DNA from: Anarhynchus alexandrinus
Lineage: Eukaryota > Chordata > Aves > Charadriiformes > Charadriidae
Reading direction: 5' to 3'
Assembly: GCA_008711295.1 (NCBI GenBank)
Contig: VUYV01000513.1
Location: forward strand, 63,054-127,053
DNA length: 64,000 bases
Shown: piece after piece, positions 52,803 to 64,000 of the stretch
Position numbering within the stretch: the stretch's first letter is position 1
How the letters are laid out: the number at the start of each line of letters is the position of its first letter
Program-made: the position numbers and the translations under genes
Notes under the pieces: model-generated
Seen by the model: only the letters and a program-made list of their open reading frames with translations
What the model was told of the DNA's origin: nothing
Databases searched by the model: none

Positions 52803-54429
52803 GAGAGACTTTATTTTGCTGTGTGATCTTCTACTGCCTACAATAATGGCAGCCTCGCCCACCCTACACACTACTGTAATACAAATAAGCAATAACAATG
52901 TCTGGTTGCAATGCAACATTGGCAGTCTGAGAAGTAAATTTCTCCCAGGATGCTTTTCCAACTAATATATGCCTATATTTATTTGAAGAAAGCAAAGCAT
53001 ATCCTTGTGGGAGCATTACCCACCTCCAGCCGGCACACATACCAGTCCCAGTGGAATGCCAGTTACGAACATTACAAAAATAATCCAAAACGTAAAGGCA
53101 TTTAACTTTCTAGTTTGAAAGATCTGAACATTTTCGCTGGCATGAAAGTCTCTCTTTAATGCAGACTCACGCCATTTGATAGTTTGAAAGAGAAAAAAAA
53201 CCCTAAGATGAAAACATAAATATTTGAAAAGCTGCTACTGTTCTCTGCGTGTTCCTGAGCACTTTTCATCTTAACATTTATTGGCTACATAGTTAGATAA
53301 AATAACTCGCTGAAATTGAAATGAATACATCAACGTGGTATGGACTATTTGTTTTTCCATTTGGATCCCTTTGTTTCAATTTTTATGATATCCAAATGAA
53401 TCAGTCTTGATGTCCAGTCAAATTAACTCACATTACCAGTCACCATTTCCAACCCAGAAACATGTCTTTCTTTGTTCCCAGAACGTCCCACCAATGTGTA
53501 AGGCAACATAATACCACTTTGCTGAAGATCAACATATTCATACTTTATTACCTTATTTTGTACATTGCACCAGTTCTACCTTAAGACAGGGCTGCACTGC
53601 ATATCTGTATTCAGCAGAACGAAAGAACAAAAGGAACTATTGCATCACCTAGTATACGGTATCTTCTCCATGAAAACATGCTACACATTAAGTTTCTGCT
53701 TAATTTGTCTTTTTACTAAGTTAAATTGATCTCTGAGTCTTTTGCTAGAAGACATTTCCTCCAGTCTTTGAGTCGGAATATTGTTACTCTCTATATCATT
53801 TCTGATTTTTCAGCATGCCTTTGAAAATGGCAAAAATTAGACCTATGTTCAGTATTCCCATGCCTGTCCCACCAGTGTTTTATACAGAAGCAAAGAGATC
53901 CTTTTATGTACCTTCTATTCATTGGCTTGTGACTTAGGAAGCTATGAATAACACTAGTCTTTTTGGCCCTAGTTTCACATGAGAACCTGTATTTAATTGT
54001 TAGTTCCCTGTGATCCTTCAAGCTTTTCAGGATCTTTTTTCACAAGAACGAGAAAAGAAAGAAAATTTCAGAAGAGAATGCTGAAAAAAGGAGAGAACGG
54101 GAAGGACACAGCCAGAGCAGTGTAAGGCAAATCTTTCTCCTGGCTCTGAACCCACTCTTTTAGTATTCTCATCCCACCCAAGGCAGATAGTTTAAAAAGC
54201 TTAGATTCATCTCTATGGCCAAAAGTGTAAAACAGACATTTTTAGAAGATGATTCATTCTGTTCCGGGATGGGTTTGTAACAGAGATACGTGAACTGTCC
54301 CCTGAAGATGAATCTCTCTCCCTTGTTTTCACAGAGAGCTACTACATTTTCAGACAGTTAAATTTTGGTGAAATTAATCTGTGTCAGGCTTGTACTTCCA
54401 CCTGCCTCTTCTTTTCAAGTTCTGTAGAT
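52803..54429. other. gene-free stretch
   Basis: No gene. 52860-53110 is balanced, non-repetitive sequence (for example GGTTGCAATGCAACATTGGC) that could be conserved non-coding DNA. Confidence 0.45.
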
Positions 54430-54780
54430 GTGTCTTTCATTTCTTGGCCCTGGATATGCAATTTTGTACCTGGCTGTATTAAAGAACTGTTTATTTTAAG
54501 AAGCTCAGCTTACCAAGTATATGTCTGTAGGGCTCTCTTGTTAACCATTTTCCCAAATTTTGTGCTACCTGCCAAGGTTAAAAGTACTGATACCACATTT
54601 ATTTTTAGATCACAGGTTAAATTATTAAAAAAAAGTTGGACCTAGTCCATATGACTGCAGGACACAGTTAGAAATGTTTCCACTTGATAATGATTTATTG
54701 CTGAGATCTAAATTTGGACTACACCAGTTATCCAGTTTCTATTTTATTTCACATTTTCTTTTTTCCTGCATTATAGTCTT
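54430..54780 (-). mobile_element. ancient CR1 ORF2 relic
   Basis: The minus strand aligns with the RT palm of an old sauropsid CR1. On the plus strand the complement reads GTACCTGGCTGTATTAAAGA, CTCAGCTTACCAAGTATA, TTGTTAACCATTTTCCC, TTTTGTGCTACCTGCCAAGG and TGGACCTAGTCC, then CCAGTTATCCAG. The motif C segment reads LAGSTK instead of an F/LADDTK-type motif, so both catalytic Asp codons are lost (plus-strand positions 54564-54569). This is a molecular fossil with no coding capacity. Confidence 0.75.
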
Positions 54781-55499
54781 ACTCTTTCCAGGTCCATCCA
54801 AACCAGGGATAAGGCTTGACAGCTCACTTCTAATAATAAGTCATTTAATTGGTATAATTAAATGCAATTCAGATTTGGCTTTTCAAGGGTCCTGTGAGGG
54901 GTTTACTACCTAATTTCCTTAATCTCCCCTGAAAATGTTGGGCTGTATTAAATTAGCATTTTAATCCTAGTCCCCTGCAAATGTGTTTACAAGTCACAGG
55001 TAAATGCAAAACATGTTTCTACACATACACTTTCCTCCTCCCCACACATACAGTGTGACCATGTGTCAACAAACTTATGGTTTGTCTGTGCAGAACTTTT
55101 CACACGTAGGCTGGGATGTTTGTTAGCTATGGAGCACTCATTCATCTTCACCAATGGGATGGAAACAGAGCAAGAGACAGCTGAAGCTGTCATTCCTTCA
55201 CTGTGATTTTCACCAAAAACTACATGAAGGGTAAACTTTTGTGCCAGCTGTACATACATTTATGGTGCTAGAAGGCCAGAGAAGAGAATAAAAGTTTTCA
55301 TCTTATCATATTATAAGCTCCAACTTCTCTGCAGTAGTAGTATTCATATGTTAACATTTTGGACTGATTAAAATCTCTCTGGAATATTTCAGAAGGGAAG
55401 GTTGTTCCTACTGAGTGTGTGTGGGTTTTCATTCCTTTCTCCTTTTCCTTTAAATAATCAGAAAAAAAAACCCACTTATTTTGATTAATTGAGTAGTTT

Positions 55500-55780
55500 C
55501 CATAGCAGCTGTGAGCCAGGTGGCTGGAACCAGTTACTTAGGATGCTAAATTCTGGGTAATTAGTTTATTTTTAATCTTTTAATTCTGTGGGAGTGAAGT
55601 TTGGTGTGTTAATGGGAGAGGTTTTGTGCAGAAGTGTCTTGACTAATGTGTTATTATCATTTAGTTTTATTGATGAAGCTCGGCCTTACACGAAAAGAAA
55701 ACGAGTGGAAAAATCTGAGGCAGGGAAAGCTACAGTTTTCATTCTGACTTAAATGTCCCTAAAGAGCTTTTTTGTATTTT
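55500..55780. promoter_or_regulatory. candidate conserved non-coding block
   Basis: E-boxes CAGCTG (55506-55511) and CAGGTG (55517-55522), then TAATTAG (55558-55564) and further TAAT cores, in non-repetitive sequence. The motifs are seen directly; function is inference. Confidence 0.2.
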
Positions 55781-58700
55781 ATTTTTATCAGGAGTTTTTT
55801 ATAACTGAAAACCTGAGGGATTTGGTTCAAAGAGCAGCTTGCATTCATGCAGAAGGACCCGCTCTAACATAGAAAAAAAAGGCATTAATTGCAGAATGAG
55901 AAGGTATGGAAAACATATTAACTGTGTCATTTTTTTACCAGCTCCTATTGTTGAGGGAGGACTGATTTTGATTATTTTACAATGTGTACATTTGCTAAGC
56001 AAAAAAATTTTTTACTACTTAATAGTCATGTTTCTTAACTCGACTTCCCAACCCCTTTTTTTCAAATTCTACCACTAACTTCTGGTTTTAGTTTTTAAAG
56101 CTACTTGTTCAATTACCTAGTTTTCCAGGTTAAAGCCATGCATTTTTTGGCTTAAAACATGAAAATGGATCGATGTATCATTTCAGTATTTTCCATGTTC
56201 TATGAAGTCTTTCCTTACTGTGGATTAAGGCCAATTAGCAGATGGAGATTTGTGAGCTGGAGAGAGTCCAAGGGGGAGGAGGCACTTGCTTTCAACTAGG
56301 GGCCCACTGACTTTACATCTACTATCAGCTAAATATTTTATTAGAAAAAAATCCCTTCTCAGGGATATTTTTACTGCCACTTTTCCCCGGCATGCTCTAA
56401 AGCTACATAAACCACTGAGACATAGGTGTTTTCCAGACCCGTGCTATACTGGCCGAGGAAGAAGGGGGCCAAATTCAGACCACCTACCATACTTCCTGAC
56501 TTAGGCACAGTTATTTCTTTCCTTTAATAAAGGAGTCACAGGTGTGCAGGTAAGATTAGCAAAGGTTTAGAACTGCTCCTGGCCATCTTGACTCAACTTC
56601 TCTGAACTAGAAAACTAAGTCAGGTAACCAGGAGATGATCTGGCTTCACCTGTGGTCTGCTTCCCCTGTACACTAGTTGTGCAGGCTGTGGGTACATTTG
56701 CGTTAACTTTACATTTCAGATCCAGAATACACTTCTAGCATGAATGTCTCAGTAGTTTTCACTTACTGAGCTTTATTTCATGACACAGAGCTGTCCCACG
56801 GGCCAGGCTAAACCAGATGTGCTCCAAAAGCACACCTATTGCATTCTCACCTCTAAAAGGTGGTCAGTTCAAGGGAAAAATCCCCAAAACATACCGTGTT
56901 CGCATCAGGTCCTCAGCACCGACCACTTCTCTGTTGGGCCTTACCACCTACTAACACAGACAGAGCCTACCAGGGAATGATTGCTGGTCCCAAAAATAAA
57001 ATGTAAACCCCAACAAATTGCTATACAGCTAAACTTTCTTTTCTGCAACAAAAGGTTTATCTCAACTCGACTAACTGCTTATGCCGAGACTATCCCACCA
57101 AGCTCTGCCAAGCTTTTTCAGGGAAAGTGCGTGTTCTTACACACCTAAGCTGTGCTATGGAGTATGACAAGAGGGACATGATATGGATGACTGTATCCCA
57201 GTGCTCCATCCCAAGCCCTGGCCCTCCTAAAGCCCTAGAGCTTCACTACGATGCCAGAGGTTTCACAACACTGCCTTAGCAGGGCAAAAAAGGATTCTTT
57301 GCACCTCCTTCTAGACTCTGAAGGAGGTGGAAAGGCACCTTCACCCATTTGATTGCCCTGATCGCTTGGCTGGAGATAAAGCTGTGAGAAAATTTTCTGT
57401 CATCTTTTTGATGCTGCGTCTCTGTGCACCAAAGAGGTTAGAAAGCAGTAAAGCAAAAAAGGATCCTGATTCTGGCTCCAGTTTAGATGGGATCTTTTGT
57501 GGAAATAGGATATCTTTGTTGTGTATTGCAAGTATTGAATAAAATGCATAAATAATTTTAACATTTGCATATACATAATGAATGACTGTTCAACAAAGTT
57601 TTCATTTGCACTTGTGATTACTTATTTTGGATCTTCGCATTTCAATGTATTGAGACACTTATGCACTGATTTAAAAAGGTCTGAAGGAGCAACATGTACC
57701 ATCTCAGTCTGTACTCCCAAGGCTGCCTCCTTCATTGCTCTCTCTGTGAGGACTCTTCCCACACCCACCAACTTCCCTGTTTGCTTACACCTGCTGCTCA
57801 GGGAAGAGCTTCATTTGCAGAGTTCTTAATTGCGACCCGCATCCTTCCCTCACTGACCGCTTCTGTTCCAGTCACTGCAGTAAGCAGGTTGATAGCCTTT
57901 CTTTTAGAAAAGCCACGCTAAAGTGAACAATCCTACACCAAACAACAGGAACAGTTAAAGCTGAAATGTTTTCTTTCCTTCTTTGTTCAGTGGCAATAAT
58001 TAAAAAGCTCTTGTTATCTTACCTAATGTTACCAGATTTGGTTTCTCTCATTACATTATAGTGATAAAACCTTAATTTTGGTCAAATACAGCTCTGAAAG
58101 TACCAAGTGCTATAGATTCTGAGGTGTGGGAGAGGGCAAGAAGAGGAAGGCTTGCTTGGATGCTTAAAAAAAAAAAAAAGAAAGCAAGCTTTGGTGGCTA
58201 TTAGGACATCAAGGAGTTTTTTTACCCTGAAGAACCCATCTGTGCTTCAAAATACAAACATGCGAGGGTGAGAGGTCTCCTTATTATGCAGGCAGGACAG
58301 AATGAGGCTGAATCCTATCCAGCTGAGCTGGTTCTGTTGCTTTGAACCCTCTGGAAACATAAAGATCACAGCGCTCCACTGTGTAACTGCAGCATTTCTT
58401 GGTTTGTTCCATCAGTCGGCTTTCTCTTCTCTTGGAGTATTTTTGAACTGCATCTTCAGAGAGTATTTGCTCTGTCTCATTCACACTGTAAAGTGTAAAG
58501 GGTGTTAATGGAATGCTTTTTTGTTAAACTCTAGCGAAATCTGTGAAAATTAATTTAAGCTGTCTGTTGTAACAATTTTTTTAACCTTATCAGTATTTAC
58601 AAAGTGTTCCATGTAGTGGGAGTTTGAAATTCTTTAAATAATTTTACCTCCAAAGGATGAAACAGTCACAAAATGTACATAGAGGGGTGCATAAAAGGGA

Positions 58701-59045
58701 CTTTCTTTGTTGAAAACTTTAGATTTAGGTTTGGGCTGGAGAGGTGAAAAAAGACAGTACCACTAAATAATACCTAGGTTAAAAAATTTATTCCTACTTC
58801 TACCTGAGTTAAGATTCTAAACCAGAAATATAATGTGACATCTCCCTCATCTCCATGAAACTGTCTTATTCCTCACTATAGTCTTGAAGCAGGGGGGAGA
58901 GGCGGGGGGGCAATCATTTAAAAAACGCAGTTCACTCAATTTCTTGCCTTCTCAGCCCCATTCTCAGTGAGCTGTATTACTCTCTTGCCTTGCTCTCTTA
59001 CTGAGACTGAGGATATGACTGTAGAAAGGCTGGAGGGGTACAGAA

Positions 59046-59092
59046 GTCAATGAAGCCACAGTAATTTTTTACAGCTGAGGATTTGGCTCCTG
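59046..59092 (+). repeat. degenerate ancient repeat module
   Basis: GTCAATGAAGCCACAGTAAT, TTTTTTACAGC and TGAGGATTTGGCTCC resemble a motif I know as widespread in sauropsid genomes ('gtcaatggagctac...tttacaccagctgaggatctggccc'). Family name unknown. Confidence 0.4.
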
Positions 59093-59699
59093 AGTCACCT
59101 TTTTAACAATCTTGTGATGTACTTCTCTCCCTCTCCATTCCTGCCATCTGCAGCCTTTTCCAAGGTAATTCTTGGAATCCCTTCAAGGAATGATAGTCCA
59201 CCATGACTACAGTTAATTATGTCCATTTCTGTGTTACTATTAATAATTAAATGAATAAATGTGTGTGGGTATATGTCTATATACACCCAAGAGAGGATGG
59301 CACCAGAACAGCTGTTGGCATTGACAAATACGGATATATGCTTGGGCTGATCCATATCTACAGGGCTTAGGAAAAAACTTTCACTAAAAACAGTTACATA
59401 TGGATGGATATAGGTATTTATAATTAGGTCAGTATAAGTTGCTTATTGCAGCAATGGACCGTTTCTGTTCTTACTAAATCTTCTCTTGTTCTCGTTTGGG
59501 AAAAGCCCCTCTGTCAAGCTGCTGTGGTTTGGGATTCAAAATGAACTTTCAGTTTTCATCAGGTGGAAGACGTTTCACAGTTTACTGTTACATCTTTGGA
59601 ACAAAATCTAACTGAATACTATAAAAGACAATGGTAAAAATAGGAACAATCATATCAAGAAAATGTTGTAGGTTTAATGTCATTATTATTTAAGCAAAA

Positions 59700-59960
59700 G
59701 TTTCCTATCCTAATACAATAATGTGAGCTGTGGCAGCTGCCTATTCTTTGGAGGCATCAGTAGACGTTGCCATTTACTTCGCGTTGGAAGCAGAGCACGT
59801 GTGAACCAACCTATATTCCTCCTATATCTTGATGACAGTAAAAGTACGTCTGGCAGCTGCTAATTATTTTATAGGTATAAATTAGCAATTCTGCTCAGTG
59901 AAGATGTATTAATGAAGCAGCAATGCTTGAACAGTAGGTATCACTTTTTTTTTTTTAACA
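59700..59960. promoter_or_regulatory. candidate conserved non-coding block
   Basis: TGGCAGCTGC occurs twice (59731-59740 and 59851-59860). The second copy is directly followed by TAATTA (59861-59866), and CACGTG lies between them (59796-59801). TTAGCAATT and ATTAATGAA follow. This is non-repetitive with balanced base use, unlike its AT-rich surroundings. Function is inference. Confidence 0.3.
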
Positions 59961-60359
59961 TCTCATTTCTTGTAGATACTGACAGTTTTCAAGCTGAGGT
60001 GTATATTTCAGAGAGCAAGGTCTTGATGATATGAGCATATTGTACTATATAAATAATAGCTTCTGTGAGTGGGTCTTGGCACATTCTTTCCGGTGCCAGA
60101 TTCTTTTGCTCAAAATGTTCATGTGGTGAGGAAAAAAAAAAAGGACTTGCATTTTTCAAATAGGCTTTGTTCTTGTCAGACTGTCAACATTAAAACAAAC
60201 ATAATCATCTGTTTTGTCATAATTCTTGAGTGCACATAACTTTTGAGGAAAGGTTTGCCTCATTTTAAAAAGAAAAAAACAAAGATGTATGGGCCTGAAA
60301 CCCCAGGGCCCTGCTTAGCTGTCCTTGCAACTTGAAAAAAAACCTGTCTTATTAAAGAC

Positions 60360-60640
60360 AGGGAATTGGCTTCATGGTGCCATTCTTTTATTGAGGCCCT
60401 CATTACTGTGGGATAATGCATCATTAATGCATGAGGACAGGATTCCACATCTTTTTCCCTGTGCATCTGGGGTGGTAGAAAATTTGCTGCCATAGCTTCC
60501 TGCTAAAGTGCATCACCTCCCCTCAGCCTGAGGAAACCCCCTTTGCAAGCAGAGCGCCTTCGGGGCTTGGCTTCTGAATGACTATGGGAATGAATTAGCC
60601 TGGTTTGCTTAACTAGATTAAATAAGCTCAACATCTCTGA
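60360..60640. promoter_or_regulatory. candidate conserved non-coding block
   Basis: ATAATGCATCATTAATGCAT (60413-60432) carries two ATGCAT palindromes around CATTA. GGAATGAATTAGCC and AACTAGATTAAAT follow. Function is inference. Confidence 0.2.
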
Positions 60641-62607
60641 TCCATTTTAACCTGGGACAGGTTAGAGAGCTGTCCCATCAGCAGCTCAGGTATCTGTGGT
60701 GGTAACTGGTGTGAGACGTGCACAGGACTGTCCAGAGGAATGTCACTGGTTTCGCCAGCACTCTCGTATCTGGAGTCTCTCTGACCAAACTCCAAGCAAA
60801 ACAGAGAGGAAAAAAATATGTGATGCAGTAGCCAAAGGAGAAGGCTGGAGGTTGCTTCATACCACTTAGCTAAGGTCCATACCTCAAAGGAAGGTGTTGT
60901 TTTGCAATTCATAGACAAAAAATCAGATTAGGTTTACTAATAAAAATAATTTACAGCAGATTATTTGCCCGGATTCAGCATTTACCAATCTAACTTTTCC
61001 CAGCACTCACAAATTTAAAAAAAAAACAACCCTCTTTCGACTCAAATGCCATTTTGCTCCATCTTATAGAAGCAAAACAAAACAAAAATAAATTCAATTT
61101 CCTATGTTAGACTGTATGTTTTCAGAGGCTTTTTTCCTTCTCATTGCATAGCTTTATCCTTTTGCTGTATTAAAAATCAGGAAAAGAAATGATTAAATCT
61201 GAAAGTTCTTTTTCTTTTTTTACTTTTTCCCACTTCCACATTTCAGAAGACTTAAGAAATGTGTTTATTCTACTTTCTTTTCACTTTACAAATGTTTTGC
61301 CAATGTTTTTCATATGAAATAAGAAAAAAAAACTGTGTGAGAAAATAAATTTGGTTTCTTGTTCTTTATTTTAAACCCTCTCCCACATATATTTCATGTG
61401 AATATAAGCCAAAGAACTAAATTAAAAAAGAGGATGTGATAAAGCATAATACTTTTTTTCCCCCCTTCAGTTTCCAAACAATTCAGAGCATCTTCCTTTT
61501 TAATAAAATATTTTGATATTTTTTCAACAAAGACAAAAATATTTGATCTGATGTCAAGGGTTGATAGTCGTACCACATTTGCCACCCCGGCTTGAAGGCT
61601 GCTCTGTGGAATTCCCCATCATCCAGTGGATGAGAGCGGACCCCTCAGAGCCAGAGCTCATGGGTCTCCTGTGACGAACTCAGTTTCTATTGACTGTATC
61701 AGGAGCTAGCAAAGGCCGGCCTTTTATCACAGGCACGCGAGTGCCTGCAGTGAAACAGGAGAATACTTTCTTTTTCTGCAAATGAAGTACCTTTTCAAAC
61801 ACCAGAAAAATATCACACGGAATATTTTCTTACTGTATGTTCTGCTGACAATATTTCTGGTTCCTTAAAAATGTCCCAAGCCTGTGCCATCGTTCATAGA
61901 CAAACTGTCACCATGATCCTTCTTCTTAGTGTTTTCACAACTGCTTACAAATACATTAACATCATACAGTAACCATGACTGTTGCTTGACCCCCTAACAT
62001 AGTATTTTCCTTTTGCCTTCTCCGAAGACCAGACTTCACTCAATGGGGATAATGTCTTCTCAGAAGGGCATTCCTGACAACTAGCATAAGGTCACCTGTG
62101 AACTTTTCTTCTTGCCCTTGTTTCAGATACAGATAAAAGGTCATTTTCATCATGACTAACTAAGGTGATCTCTGTCTGTACATAAATCTTTCTAGTACAT
62201 TCAGAGAAGGAAGATCTGGTGACTGCTGTAAGAGGAGCTTTGCACTCACAGGTATAGTAACGAGGGCAAACAAAGTAGCAGATTGCAAAAGCAGAAGCAT
62301 GTGGTACACAGCCAAAGTTTTTATGACCAACTGTAAAGAACTGATGAAATGCAATCCATCTGGATAGGATTATGACCCAGAAACTAGTAAAAGCTGGACA
62401 GCTATGAGGACCTGACCATGTCTGACCTCGAAGTTTTTTGCAGAAATACTGAACTGATCCTTGGTAAGAGAAAAGGCAAATATTTGAACTATAGTTTTGT
62501 TGTAAGTCTTTGTATCTCTCCAGAAGTTTGGCAGGGACTCAACTGAAGGATTGGGCAGTAGAGCAAAACTTCACTACACCAGTGGCTACTCTCAGAATCT
62601 AGAGTTT

Positions 62608-62692
62608 AACACGACACCTAAATTCACAACAAAATTGACAGGACCTATTGACATAGTAGAAGATGCAACCTTCCATAGGGTTTAGGACCCAT
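62608..62692 (+). repeat. inverted repeat, left arm (85 bp)
   Basis: From AACACGACACC to TAGGACCCAT. It is the exact reverse complement of 62983-63067. Confidence 0.97.
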
Positions 62693-62981
62693 TTCTAGGT
62701 TTAAGGAGAAAGTGCAGGAGGCTGTGGAGGCTGTAGAACTATCAAGAATTCTAAGAGCAAAATACTCCACACTCTAAGATCAATGGTAAGATGAATCAGC
62801 GAGATAGCCAATACTGTAGGGTTTCTGTTTGCTATCAAAGAAATTGTTCCTACAAATAAGTGACCTTTTCCATTTATTTGAAGAACAGGATCAAGACCAA
62901 AATAAATAAACTGCAAAAACTGAGCTGTTTTGTTCTAGTATTTTGAGTTCTTTTAGTACTTCTGTAAAACGGAACCTAAAT

Positions 62982-62982
62982 N
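62982..62982. other. single-N assembly join
   Basis: One N directly before the right arm of the inverted repeat. The bases just before it only partly follow the expected continuation of the arm, as in a low-quality contig end. Confidence 0.9.
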
Positions 62983-63067
62983 ATGGGTCCTAAACCCTAT
63001 GGAAGGTTGCATCTTCTACTATGTCAATAGGTCCTGTCAATTTTGTTGTGAATTTAGGTGTCGTGTT
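62983..63067 (-). repeat. inverted repeat, right arm (85 bp)
   Basis: Exact reverse complement of the left arm. It starts immediately after the single N. Confidence 0.97.
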
Positions 63068-63719
63068 GAGCTCCATCTCGGGGTGGGGGGTGAGACAGCT
63101 AAGAAAGTGCTATTGATTAACACAATAAATTATGAATGTACAGTTCCCAGACCGTCACTTTGCAGTGATAAAACAACCTCCCAAAAAGTATGTTTGTATT
63201 TCAAATGCTTTTTGGTTTAGACACTTCTCCAAATTATCTTTAAAAAGAAATAAACCCATTCGGTCTATGAAATGCTGGGTATTTTGGTTCCATTCAGATC
63301 AAGTTATTGGGTAACAAGAAAAAAAGGTTATAATAAAAAGGAATCCGTCTTCATCCAAAAGCTATAGTAAAATTGGAGTCTTTCCACAATGTAATTTTTC
63401 ACTGTCCTCTGTATCACGCTTTCTGGTACAAGGGATTTTGCAGTCAAATAAGGTAGTTCAATTACTTTAGAGAGAATGCATTATTTATTGACCAAAAGGT
63501 CAAAGGGGACCATGTGATCCAGGGAATTTTCAGGAGGAATGGTGATCGTTTGTCAAGAAAGAAGAAATGTACATTGATATGTGATGTTATTATGCTTCTC
63601 CTGATCACAATTTGACCTTTCTCTTGCTAGAACTATACATCACCCTAAGGGAGAGGAAAGCAGGACACAACCCATGAACAGGCAGGAGACTTAAGGTGGT
63701 GATTAGAAGAGCTAAAATG
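63068..63719. other. gene-free stretch
   Basis: No gene recognised. Confidence 0.5.
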
Positions 63720-63846
63720 AGTGGATAACCAAGAAAAAATGGGCCATTTGTACACACAAACACGTGCTTTAAAGGATATGAGATAGTGTTACTATATAGA
63801 CTAGGTGGCATTTAGGTTTTTCAAAATTTGAAGATTTATATTTAAA
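63720..63846 (+). repeat. direct repeat, copy 1
   Basis: From AGTGGATAACC to GATTTATATTTAAA. The same as copy 2 except for five extra bases in the A-rich part near 63731-63738. Confidence 0.97.
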
Positions 63847-63870
63847 AATAAGAATACACTTTTTTTTTTT

Positions 63871-63871
63871 N
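63871..63871. other. single-N assembly join
   Basis: One N after a run of T and directly before the second copy of the direct repeat. Confidence 0.9.
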
Positions 63872-63993
63872 AGTGGATAACCAAAATGGGCCATTTGTAC
63901 ACACAAACACGTGCTTTAAAGGATATGAGATAGTGTTACTATATAGACTAGGTGGCATTTAGGTTTTTCAAAATTTGAAGATTTATATTTAAA
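63872..63993 (+). repeat. direct repeat, copy 2
   Basis: Repeats copy 1 from AGTGGATAACC onward with one 5-base difference. It starts immediately after a single N and runs to the end of the window. Confidence 0.97.
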
Positions 63994-64000
63994 TTAAAAA

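Larger units (their letters stand above)
54781..62607. other. 7.8-kb gene-free stretch
   Basis: No gene supported. Balanced blocks rich in E-box and TAAT motifs at about 55500-55780, 59700-59960 and 60360-60640 are listed separately. The rest is AT-rich DNA with short homopolymers (for example 58167-58180, 59947-59957 and 60129-60141). Confidence 0.45.

Noticed and set aside
63720..63993. Direct repeat as a real terminal or mobile-element repeat
   Set aside because: The single N and T-run at the junction make an unmerged contig overlap more likely.
1..64000. Endogenous retrovirus or LTR element
   Set aside because: No paired LTRs, primer-binding site or retroviral protein motif seen; the only reverse transcriptase sequence is CR1.
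1..64000. CRISPR array, operon, tRNA or rRNA
   Set aside because: No regularly spaced repeats with unique spacers, no clustered same-strand genes, and no cloverleaf or rRNA block recognised.

Overview
The window looks like a stretch of bird nuclear genome. The main evidence is a series of CR1 LINEs whose 3' ends carry the avian octamer motif (ATTCTATG type). There are also ancient amniote repeat relics (MIR-like, L2-like and L3/CR1-like), AT-rich non-coding DNA, no CpG island and no bacterial-style gene organisation. The species cannot be named from the sequence alone.

I find no host protein-coding gene, exon, rRNA or tRNA that I can support. The only recognisable coding sequence is CR1 ORF2 (reverse transcriptase), always 5'-truncated or decayed. 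The other open frames are short chance ORFs or translations of simple repeats. The window is therefore a gene desert or the inside of a very large intron.

Layout: 0-6.7 kb holds a young antisense CR1 3' end (341-760), two much older antisense CR1 relics (about 1.5 and 2.2 kb), a 102-nt T/G tract and an old sense CR1 (6086-6716). 6.7-15.5 kb is non-repetitive apart from a purine-biased stretch (10.4-11.7 kb). 15.5-17.4 kb is a fairly young CR1 with open ORF2 on both sides of a 244-nt N gap, directly followed by a 3' fragment of an older CR1 in the same orientation. 17.4-26 kb is unique sequence with one L2-like tail. 26-28.2 kb has an ancient antisense CR1 and a 1.1-kb decayed sense CR1. 32-34.1 kb has an ancient antisense CR1 and a short sense CR1 tail. 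34-43 kb is unique DNA with stretches that resemble conserved regulatory elements. 43.3 kb carries an (GGAAAA)18 microsatellite. 44.9-54.8 kb has MIR-like relics and an ancient antisense CR1 whose RT active site has decayed. 55-61 kb again has candidate regulatory blocks. The last 1.5 kb contains two probable assembly faults, each at a single N: a perfect 85-bp inverted repeat and a near-identical direct repeat of about 125 bp.

Nothing here amounts to a new multi-gene system. The most useful observations are the layered CR1 insertions, the probable mis-joins and several candidate conserved non-coding blocks that need an alignment to test.
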